A stretch of 64,000 nt of DNA, from assembly GCF_947495665.1 (NCBI RefSeq), contig NZ_CANLZV010000015.1, positions 60,308 to 124,307 on the forward strand, given 5' to 3'. Below the pieces are notes generated by a model. That model had not been told where the DNA came from. It did not search any database and saw only the letters and a list, made by a program, of their open reading frames with translations. Source of the stretch: an uncultured Sunxiuqinia sp. (GTDB taxonomy: Bacteria > Bacteroidota > Bacteroidia > Bacteroidales > Prolixibacteraceae). Shown in pieces: positions 37,278-43,689 of the stretch. The stretch's first letter is position 1. Every line of letters begins with the position of its first letter. The translations under genes and the position numbers were made by a program.

Positions 37278-38603
37278 TCACAGCGTCAGGTTTTCAATTT
37301 GTTCTTTAATTTCTTTCAGGAACAGGGTGGCTTCGCCGCCATCCAGCGCCTGATGATCGTAGGTCAGTGAAAGCCCCATCATCGGCACAAAACCATACAC
37401 ACCGTCGCCTAAATCCTTTGGACGGGGAACAATGGTGCAGACCCCCAAAATAGCCGTCTGTGGCAGATTAATAACCGGCGTAAACATCTCAACCCCATAA
37501 TTACCCAAATTGGAAACAGTAAAGCTGGCCGCTTCCGGCTTCAGCAACTCAGGATCAACATTGCCTTTGCGGCACTGCCCGGCTACAGTAGCCAGCTGCG
37601 ACGAAAGCCCTTCAATGGAAAGGTCATCGGCATTTTTAATGGCCGGCACCATCAAGCCACGTTCGGTGTCTACAGCCAGCCCCAGGTGCACTTTCTTAAA
37701 CCAGCGCATGCTGTCGCCAATGAAATGCGTATTCACCTGCGGGAACTTTTTCAACGCCTGAATCACTGCAAAGCACACCATGTCATTAATGGTAATATTT
37801 TGAGAAACTTCTCCAGCCTCCAGTTTCTTTTTAAAGGATTTCCTCAGCGCCATAATCTGACGGGCATCGGCACTCATATGGTGGGTGAGCTGGGCCGAAT
37901 TCTGCAACGACTGGTGCATGGCTTTAGCAATCAGCTTGCGAATATTGGTCAGCTTCTTCACTTCAAAGTCATCCCCATAAACCGGGTTGTACGAAATCAG
38001 GTTTTCAGCAGCTGCACGACCGCCCAATCCCGTGGTTTCAGCAGCAGGAGTTAAGCCTTCAGCTTTTGCTTTTTCCTGAGCCAAGGGAGTGAGCTTGGGC
38101 AAAGCCTCCGCAGCCCCTGCAATATCCTGCGCAATGATGCGACCATAAGGCCCGGAGCCTTGCACCTTACCATACGGAACACCCAGCTTCTCGGCCATCA
38201 CTTTGGCCCGGGGCGAGATTTTCACGTTGCCTTCAGGCTGCCCGCTTAACACCACCGGTTTTTCTTCGGTATCCGGAATTGCTTCGACTTCAGGAACCGT
38301 TTCTGCCTCGGCGGCAGCATCAACAGGTTGTTCTCCCCCCGGACGAAATTCATCCACACTTTCGCCACGTTGACCCAAAACAGCCACATTAATCAATACA
38401 GGAACTTCGTCGCCTTCTTCAAAAAAGACAGCCAGAAGTTCTCCGTCCTCTTTCGCTTCTTCCTCAAACGAAGCTTTGTCCGTTTCATAGGAAAACAGCA
38501 AATCACCTGCTTTCACCTGATCGCCTACCTGCTTGTACCATTCTCCGATGATGCAAGTCTCTACAGATTGCCCCTGTCGAGGCATAATTACCGGAATAGC
38601 CAT
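37278..38603 (-). CDS. Dihydrolipoamide acyltransferase (E2)
   Basis: 441-residue E2 core component. One lipoyl domain at the N-terminus with the lipoylated Lys in YETDKASF (about residue 43), an acidic/Pro-rich linker, a peripheral subunit-binding domain (ISPRAKVMAEKLG, GSGPYGRIIAQDI), and a C-terminal catalytic domain ending in LTYDHQALDGGEAT, which carries the conserved DHxxxDG. It is the first gene of the E2-E3-(IVP)-E1 operon. Its promoter overlaps a 20-bp inverted repeat in the divergent region shared with the GntR gene, so GntR control is likely. The acyl substrate is not determined by sequence. Confidence 0.94.
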   Translation of the reverse strand: MAIPVIMPRQGQSVETCIIGEWYKQVGDQVKAGDLLFSYETDKASFEEEAKEDGELLAVFFEEGDEVPVLINVAVLGQRGESVDEFRPGGEQPVDAAAEAETVPEVEAIPDTEEKPVVLSGQPEGNVKISPRAKVMAEKLGVPYGKVQGSGPYGRIIAQDIAGAAEALPKLTPLAQEKAKAEGLTPAAETTGLGGRAAAENLISYNPVYGDDFEVKKLTNIRKLIAKAMHQSLQNSAQLTHHMSADARQIMALRKSFKKKLEAGEVSQNITINDMVCFAVIQALKKFPQVNTHFIGDSMRWFKKVHLGLAVDTERGLMVPAIKNADDLSIEGLSSQLATVAGQCRKGNVDPELLKPEAASFTVSNLGNYGVEMFTPVINLPQTAILGVCTIVPRPKDLGDGVYGFVPMMGLSLTYDHQALDGGEATLFLKEIKEQIENLTL

Positions 38604-38688
38604 ATACGTTTATTTCACTTGTTAATACATAAGTTCGATTCATCGTCCATTCACAGCCACACACAACTACCACAGCACATGGCTTTGA

Positions 38689-38720
38689 CAAATTTACGGT
38701 TGTAAACTTACATCATACAA
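38689..38720 (-). promoter_or_regulatory. Promoter of the E2-E3-E1 operon
   Basis: The -7 box on the minus strand is TAAATTTG (plus coordinates 38689-38696), a full TAnnTTTG match. The -33 TTG falls at 38718-38720 with a 21-nt spacer. The -33 element is the first part of the inverted repeat at 38718-38737, so a bound repressor would block it. The predicted leader to the E2 ATG is about 80 nt. Confidence 0.65.
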
Positions 38721-38737
38721 CTTGTATTTACAAGTTG
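38718..38737. promoter_or_regulatory. Probable GntR-family operator (perfect inverted repeat)
   Basis: CAACTTGTA-TT-TACAAGTTG: two exact 9-bp half-sites with a 2-bp centre, in the divergent E2/gntR region. Dimeric GntR regulators bind this kind of symmetric AT-rich site. It covers the -33 position of the dehydrogenase promoter. Confidence 0.7.
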
Positions 38738-38762
38738 AAATTAAGAATTTAAATATTTTTCT

Positions 38763-38770
38763 TACTTTTG
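38763..38770 (+). promoter_or_regulatory. -7 box of the gntR gene
   Basis: TACTTTTG matches TAnnTTTG and lies 18 bp before the ATG at 38789. The nearest TTG (38735-38737, end of the operator) is 25 bp away, slightly long, so the -33 assignment is weak. Confidence 0.45.
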
Positions 38771-38788
38771 ATTTTCATTCAACAAGCT

Positions 38789-39505
38789 ATGGTGCAAGAA
38801 CTCCGAATTCCACAGTACAAAAAATTATACGAAATTCTGCGTAAGCATATTCTCTCCGGCGTTTATGAAGAAGGCAGCTTACTTCCTTCGGAAAATGAAC
38901 TGTGCGCGGTTCACAACATGACACGCCCAACAGTGCGCCATGCCCTGGAAGCCCTGGTGCAGGATGGCTTCATTTACAAGAAACAAGGCAAAGGAAGCAT
39001 TGTCCAAAAGCCTCCTCAAGACATTGGTATTTTATCGATATCCGGCACATCATCGGCTATTGGGAAACAATACCTGCAGACACAAATTCTGCAAAAACCA
39101 ACGATCAGAGCTTGGCCTACGCCTTTCAACTTTGACCTTTCGGAAGCTGAAAAGGACTTTGGTTGTATTTACATGGAACGCCTTCGTTTTGTGAATGAAC
39201 AAGCCGTATTTTACGACATCAACCACATTCCTAATATCAATCTGCCGCGCTTTACCAGCCGAACATTTGAGAATAAATCACTCTTTGACATTTTAAGAGG
39301 ACACTACCAGATTGAAATTAAAGGAGGCGAGCAAAAGCTAAAAGCCATTAAAGCAGATGATAAAATAAGCCAGCTGCTGAATATCAAAAAAGGGGAACCG
39401 GTACTTTATGTCGAGCGGAAACTATCGACCAACCGGGATGGTTTTCACATTTACTCCACCATCTATTTCAACTCGGAAAAGCACGCGATTTTCGGTAATT
39501 TCTAG
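38789..39505 (+). CDS. GntR-family transcriptional regulator (HutC type, UTRA domain)
   Basis: 238 residues. The N-terminal winged helix (QYKKLYEILRKHILSGVYEE, LLPSENELCAVHNMTRPTVR, DGFIYKKQGKGSIV) is followed by a UTRA effector domain (about 90-238), with FGCIYMERLRFVNEQAVFYD and the typical end VLYVERKLSTNRDGFHIYST. The start at the ATG 38789 is chosen over an upstream TTG. It is divergent from the E2-E3-E1 operon, with a perfect inverted repeat overlapping that operon's promoter, so it most likely represses it. The ligand is unknown. Confidence 0.94.
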   Translation: MVQELRIPQYKKLYEILRKHILSGVYEEGSLLPSENELCAVHNMTRPTVRHALEALVQDGFIYKKQGKGSIVQKPPQDIGILSISGTSSAIGKQYLQTQILQKPTIRAWPTPFNFDLSEAEKDFGCIYMERLRFVNEQAVFYDINHIPNINLPRFTSRTFENKSLFDILRGHYQIEIKGGEQKLKAIKADDKISQLLNIKKGEPVLYVERKLSTNRDGFHIYSTIYFNSEKHAIFGNF

Positions 39506-39941
39506 CACAAAGAGGCAAGTCAAAAATCTCGATCCTTTATACAAAAAGAAAGGTGGACATCCGTGCATCCACCCCTAGCTGCACATAAATCTCTTGAGAA
39601 GAGACTGGATATCCACCAAAAAGTCTTTGATTACAAAGTTAATGACAATTTCATAAAATCTTAACTATTATACAACACCTAATCAGCAGCCTTTTTTTGC
39701 GCTTAAATCAACAATATGTACAACAAGAGATGCCATCACAAAACCCATAAAACACTAGCTATCAAAAACAAAACCTCCTATCCACCCCAGACGTATTATT
39801 TCATGAAACCTGGTGGTTAATATTTATTCATTTCTTGCGCATAAACATTCACCTCTTTCGTCTAAAACCTAAAATTTGAGAAAAAAAATTTTAATCTTTG
39901 TGTTTCAAAACACAAAACTTTTAATGAATAAAAATCAGACT
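39506..39941. other. Intergenic region before aspartate kinase, with a structured segment
   Basis: 436 bp between gntR and the aspartate kinase gene. No protein-coding gene is apparent. The notable content is the three-way-junction-like RNA candidate at 39552-39617; the rest is AT-rich. No clean TAnnTTTG box is seen just upstream of the kinase start, only near-misses with a 3-nt spacer. Confidence 0.5.
39552..39617 (+). ncRNA. Candidate three-way-junction RNA (leader or trailer element)
   Basis: The outer helix GGTGGACATCC (39552-39562) pairs with GGATATCCACC (39607-39617), with one mismatch. Inside are a 5-bp hairpin, GTGCA/TGCAC (39563-39567 and 39580-39584), and a 6-bp hairpin, TCTCTT/AAGAGA with a GAG loop (39590-39604). 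GGTGGA can also pair with TCCACC at 39568-39573, so two folds exclude each other, as in switches. No known riboswitch class is recognised and no U-run follows. Confidence 0.35.
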
Positions 39942-41258
39942 ATGAAGGTTTTAAAATTTGGAGGAACATCAGTTGGAAGCGTTGAAAATATGAACGCTGT
40001 TATGAACTTAATTACTGATGGAAAAAAAAAGCTGGTGGTTCTGTCCGCGATGTCAGGAACGACCAATGCTTTAGTTGAAATTTCTGACTACTTACACAAG
40101 AAAAACAAGGACGTTGCACGAGCTCAGATCGGTAAGCTCGAACTACAATATAAGGAAGTTGTTTCCAATCTTTTCAAGGAAGAAGCCCGAAAAAAGGAAG
40201 GCCTGCAAATCATCAAAAAATGCTTCGAAACGATTCGTCAAGAAGCTAGCGGAGCATTTGACCAGACCAACGAACAAGCCATTCTGGCGCAAGGAGAACT
40301 CATGTCAACCGGCCTGTTCACCCAGCTTATGCTTGAAAACGGATACAACACCAAGCTTTTGCCTGCGCTCGACTTCATGCGAATCGATGCAGAAAAATCA
40401 GCCGATCTGCATGCCATTACGGTCAATATTGAAAAAGTGATGAAAGAAGTTGGCGATGCCGACTACTACATTACCCAAGGTTTTATTTGCCGGAACGACA
40501 AAGACGAAATCGACAATCTGCAGCGTGGTGGATCAGACTACACCGCATCCTTGATTGGGGCAGCTCTATATGCCGAAGAAATCCAAATCTGGACCGACAT
40601 TGATGGGTTTCACAACAACGACCCCCGCTATGTTAGCAACACCAAAAAGATCGAACAGCTATCGTTTAACGAAACCGCCGAGCTGGCTTATTTCGGAGCC
40701 AAGATTCTGCACCCGCAAACTGTTCTTCCGGCCAAGTTGCACAACATTCCGGTTCGCCTGAAAAACACGATGAACCCAAGTGATCCGGGCACACTAATCA
40801 CATCAGAGACCAGCGGCAGTGGCATTAAAGCGGTGGCAGCCAAAGACGGCATTACAGCCATTAAAGTTCGTTCCGACCGTATGCTTATGGCTTATGGTTT
40901 CCTGAAAAGCATTTTTGAAATTTTCGAGTTTTTCAAAACGCCAATCGACATGATCTCCACATCAGAGGTAGCCGTTTCGCTGACCATCGACAACACCAGC
41001 AAACTGAAAGACATCCTGAAAGAGCTTAAAGAATATGGTGAAGTTTTGGTTGACGAAGAGCAAACCATTATTTGTATTGTTGGTGACATCATTGGTGAAG
41101 AGCGTGGTTTTGCATCAAAAGTATTTAATGCCTTGGAAGGCATTCCAATTCGTATGATTTCTTACGGTGGAAGCCGTCACAATATCTCCGTTTTGGTTCC
41201 TACAGCCTTCAAGCAAAAAACATTGCAGGCCATAAGCGACAACCTGCTGGAGAACTAA
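39942..41258 (+). CDS. Aspartate kinase (monofunctional, with ACT domains)
   Basis: About 438 residues; phosphorylates aspartate at the entry to lysine, threonine and methionine synthesis. The start at ATG 39942 gives the family N-terminus MKVLKFGGTSVGS; an ATG at 39924 is also possible, adding six residues. Kinase motifs seen: KFGGTSVG, QGFICRND and the WTDIDGFHNNDPR aspartate-binding loop. Two ACT domains follow (KAVAAKDGITAIKV and VGDIIGEERGFASKVF), normally feedback sites for lysine or threonine. It is not fused to homoserine dehydrogenase. No neighbouring amino-acid genes. Confidence 0.94.
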   Translation: MKVLKFGGTSVGSVENMNAVMNLITDGKKKLVVLSAMSGTTNALVEISDYLHKKNKDVARAQIGKLELQYKEVVSNLFKEEARKKEGLQIIKKCFETIRQEASGAFDQTNEQAILAQGELMSTGLFTQLMLENGYNTKLLPALDFMRIDAEKSADLHAITVNIEKVMKEVGDADYYITQGFICRNDKDEIDNLQRGGSDYTASLIGAALYAEEIQIWTDIDGFHNNDPRYVSNTKKIEQLSFNETAELAYFGAKILHPQTVLPAKLHNIPVRLKNTMNPSDPGTLITSETSGSGIKAVAAKDGITAIKVRSDRMLMAYGFLKSIFEIFEFFKTPIDMISTSEVAVSLTIDNTSKLKDILKELKEYGEVLVDEEQTIICIVGDIIGEERGFASKVFNALEGIPIRMISYGGSRHNISVLVPTAFKQKTLQAISDNLLEN

Positions 41259-41279
41259 CAACATTAAGTTACCAATTAC

Positions 41280-41344
41280 CAGTCGGCTCCAAAAACGGGA
41301 GGTGAAGCCCTACAATAAACCACCTTCAACTTTGGAGCCGACTG
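41280..41344. repeat. 14-bp perfect inverted repeat with 37-bp loop
   Basis: CAGTCGGCTCCAAA (41280-41293) and TTTGGAGCCGACTG (41331-41344) are exact complements. The loop contains a smaller AGGTG/CACCT pairing (41300-41304 and 41321-41325). It starts 22 bp after the aspartate kinase stop. No T-run follows, so it is not a standard terminator. Confidence 0.65.
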
Positions 41345-41620
41345 CGTAATTAGCTACGCCTCTCAAGCTTCACATTCAAACGCCATTTTTTTTAGGGCAC
41401 CTCAATTTCAATAAGCCAAGCAGTTCTCCTCCCATTCCTCAAAAAAAAATCACGCGAAGGCCTTCCTTCGGCCTACAACAAGCGCATTCAGGCAAAAATG
41501 CTCCTTGTTATTAACTTTTTCAGCATTTAATTCCGCTTTCATATTGATTATCAACAAAAAGAAAATCGAAAATAATTCATTTATTTTCCCCATTTTATTT
41601 TTTTTAAAGCAAAATTAGTC

Positions 41621-41628
41621 TACATTTG
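41621..41628 (+). promoter_or_regulatory. -7 box of the RRM/cold-shock operon
   Basis: TACATTTG matches TAnnTTTG and lies 29 bp before the RRM ATG, giving a leader of about 20 nt. The upstream region is T-rich, without a clear TTG at the right spacing. Confidence 0.5.
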
Positions 41629-41657
41629 CCATTCACATTTTTATTTTAATACTGATT

Positions 41658-42002
41658 ATGAACATTTTTGTAGGAAACCTCAATTACGCAATTACTGAAG
41701 ATGATATGCGTGAGATCTTTGAGGAGTATGGTGAGCTGACTTCTGTAAAGTTAATCACAGACAAATTTACTGGTAGAAGTAAAGGATTCGGATTCGTTGA
41801 AATGGCTAATGCTGAAGAAGCCCAAAAAGCGATTGAAGAATTGAACGGTGCAGAAGTAGAAGGACGCTCTATGGTTGTTAATGAGTCTATCGAGAAAAAG
41901 AGAGACAACAACCGTGGCGGCGGTGGCTTCCGTGGTGGCAACAACCGTGGCGGTGGCGGCGGTTACGGCCGTAGAGACAACAACTTCAGATCAAACTACT
42001 AA
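41658..42002 (+). CDS. RNA-binding protein with one RRM domain and RGG-like tail
   Basis: 114 residues. A single RNA-recognition motif fills residues 1-80: RNP2 as IFVGNL, RNP1 as KGFGFVEM. The C-terminus is a Gly/Arg/Asn-rich tail (GGGGFRGGNNRGGGGG) like eukaryotic and cyanobacterial glycine-rich RRM proteins. Such proteins chaperone RNA, often under cold stress. It is followed 14 bp later by a cold-shock-domain gene, in one operon ended by a clear terminator, so the pair probably acts in RNA remodelling. Confidence 0.95.
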   Translation: MNIFVGNLNYAITEDDMREIFEEYGELTSVKLITDKFTGRSKGFGFVEMANAEEAQKAIEELNGAEVEGRSMVVNESIEKKRDNNRGGGGFRGGNNRGGGGGYGRRDNNFRSNY

Positions 42003-42004
42003 TT

Positions 42005-42009
42005 AGGAG
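42005..42009 (+). promoter_or_regulatory. Shine-Dalgarno-like AGGAG before the cold-shock gene
   Basis: AGGAG lies 7 nt before the ATG at 42017. This is unusual, because most genes in this window have no such site; it may help re-initiation within the operon. Confidence 0.5.
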
Positions 42010-42016
42010 CTTGATT

Positions 42017-42214
42017 ATGAAAGGTACTGTAAAATGGTATGACGCAACCAAAGGTTTTGGATTTATCCTGACCGAGGACAACAAAGACATCTTTGTTCAC
42101 CGTTCTGGTTTAGCTGATGCCTACGCTGGTCTTGACACTGACGAGACTGTAGAATTTGAAATTGGTCAAGGAAACAAAGGACCAATTGCAACGAACGTAA
42201 CTAAAGTAGACTAA
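42017..42214 (+). CDS. Cold-shock domain protein (CspA family)
   Basis: 65-residue OB-fold nucleic-acid-binding protein. RNP1 is KGFGFI and RNP2 is DIFVH, with the usual start MKGTVKWYDATKGFGF and end GPIATNVTKVD. Start at ATG 42017, since the TTG six bases upstream would add only two residues and AGGAG precedes the ATG. Second gene of the RRM/cold-shock operon. Likely an RNA chaperone that melts structure in mRNAs. Confidence 0.96.
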   Translation: MKGTVKWYDATKGFGFILTEDNKDIFVHRSGLADAYAGLDTDETVEFEIGQGNKGPIATNVTKVD

Positions 42215-42287
42215 TTCTGCGATTGGAGCGGGTACTTTTCGAAGTCAGCTCCTTCAATTAACGATATTTATCACTACTTGTATTATT

Positions 42288-42317
42288 AAAAGCCTGGCTT
42301 CGGTCAGGCTTTTTTTA
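42288..42317 (+). terminator. Terminator of the RRM/cold-shock operon
   Basis: Stem AAAAGCCTG/CAGGCTTTT with a G-T pair closing a CTTCGG loop, followed by a run of seven T. It may also weakly end the convergent operon on the other strand. Confidence 0.9.
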
Positions 42318-42418
42318 TTTAGTACGTCCATGATTTTCCAAAAATAAGCAATAGGCAATTGCTCTTCAGAATACTTCTACAAAGCAAACCGGAAGATCAA
42401 AAAACTAAAAAGACACAG

Positions 42419-43189
42419 CTAAATTGCAATTATTTCGGTGGGTGCGTGCCTGGAGGTTAACTCAATCCGATAGGTTTGGCTAAGGCTTTCAAAAACCGCA
42501 TAGGCCTTCTCCGGCGTATTGTTCTCGCCTGAAAGGTGACTCAGCAGGATGGTATGCAACTGTTCCCCGGCATGCTCCTTCAATAACAAACAAGCCTGTT
42601 CGTTGGACAAGTGTCCCCTATCAGAAGCCACGCGCTGTTTCAGGTAATAAGGATACGGGCCATTCATCAGCATATCGTCATCGTAGTTACTTTCCAGAAA
42701 AACAGCATGACAGCGGGCAAACTCAGCTTTCACACGTTCGCAGGCTTCTCCAATGTCAGTCATCACACCAACATGTTTGCCGGCATAGGAAACCCGAAAA
42801 GAACAAGCTTCCACTGCATCGTGTTGTTTGGAAAAGGGTAAAACGGAAAACTCGCCAACCTGAAATTCTTCATTGGGTTCAAACCAGCGGGGCGTTTCAG
42901 GCCGGACAGCCTTACGCATGGCCAAAAACGTTTTTTTAGTAAGGTACACCGGAATCCCCATGCGCTTGCCCAACACGCGGGCACCCCGACAATGATCGCT
43001 ATGCTCATGCGTGATCAGAACTGCCTTCAACTTGGAAGGATCAATCTGTTTCTGCTCCAACCGAAGTTGAATTTGCCTGGCCGACAAGCCAGCATCAACC
43101 AAAACCGCTTCTTTTTCATTCCCCACATAATAGCAATTTCCATTGCTTCCCGACGCCAATGCACAAATTTCAAGTTGACTCACGTTCAA
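42419..43189 (-). CDS. MBL-fold metallohydrolase, WalJ/YycJ-like
   Basis: 256-residue metallo-beta-lactamase-fold protein. The family start ASGSNGNCYYVG, the metal-binding HEHSDH motif (about residue 61), MTDIGEACE, FLESNYDDDML, the late GHLSNEQA and LSHLSGENN blocks are all visible, matching the WalJ/YycJ group of putative DNA-processing or nuclease-like hydrolases. Its start overlaps the aroK stop by 4 bp (ATGA), so it is translated from the parC-aroK operon. Confidence 0.92.
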   Translation of the reverse strand: MNVSQLEICALASGSNGNCYYVGNEKEAVLVDAGLSARQIQLRLEQKQIDPSKLKAVLITHEHSDHCRGARVLGKRMGIPVYLTKKTFLAMRKAVRPETPRWFEPNEEFQVGEFSVLPFSKQHDAVEACSFRVSYAGKHVGVMTDIGEACERVKAEFARCHAVFLESNYDDDMLMNGPYPYYLKQRVASDRGHLSNEQACLLLKEHAGEQLHTILLSHLSGENNTPEKAYAVFESLSQTYRIELTSRHAPTEIIAI

Positions 43190-43689
43190 TTTTTTATTTC
43201 AGCAATAATTTGCTCTGGTAAAATCTGATCTCCTTTTAAAATACATTTTGCCTTTTCGTAAAATGGCCGACGAACAGCCATCGCATTTTCGATAAAGGCC
43301 AGCAACTCCTCATTGGATTTCCCTTTGATGAGCGGACGTTCTGTTTTTGATTGACTCAGCCGGTCGGCCAACGCTGCTGTTGGCACATCTAAAAAAACAC
43401 ACAACCCGGCTTGGTTCATCAGCTCCATATTATCAAAAAAACAGGGAGCCCCACCTCCGGTAGCAACAATAACCCGGTCAAAATCGGCAACTTCCATCAG
43501 TGCTTTTTGTTCCTTTTTTCGGAATGCCGTCTCCCCCTCTTCTGCGAAAATCTGTGGGATCGACTTAAAGTATTTTTCCTCAATATACTTGTCCAAATCA
43601 ACAAACGGAATATTCAACTGCTCCGAAAGCTTTCTCCCCAAGGTTGATTTTCCACAGCCCATATATCCGATCAAAAATACTTTCATCAA
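43186..43689 (-). CDS. aroK: Shikimate kinase
   Basis: 167-residue P-loop kinase that phosphorylates shikimate at position 3 in aromatic amino-acid synthesis. Walker A is GYMGCGKSTLG, the shikimate-binding Asp and Arg are in VDLDKYIEE and EEGETAFRKKE, the GGGA motif is TGGGAPCF, and the lid has RPL. Start and stop both overlap neighbours by 4 bp (parC upstream, the MBL gene downstream), indicating tight translational coupling. Confidence 0.96.
   Translation of the reverse strand: MMKVFLIGYMGCGKSTLGRKLSEQLNIPFVDLDKYIEEKYFKSIPQIFAEEGETAFRKKEQKALMEVADFDRVIVATGGGAPCFFDNMELMNQAGLCVFLDVPTAALADRLSQSKTERPLIKGKSNEELLAFIENAMAVRRPFYEKAKCILKGDQILPEQIIAEIKN

Larger units (their letters stand above)
41259..41657. 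other. Intergenic region with large inverted repeat and RRM-gene promoter
   Basis: 399 bp without a gene. It contains the 65-bp inverted repeat at 41280-41344, a short hairpin CGAAGG/CCTTCG near 41455-41472, a long AT-rich stretch, and the -7 box TACATTTG at 41621-41628 serving the RRM gene. Confidence 0.5.
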
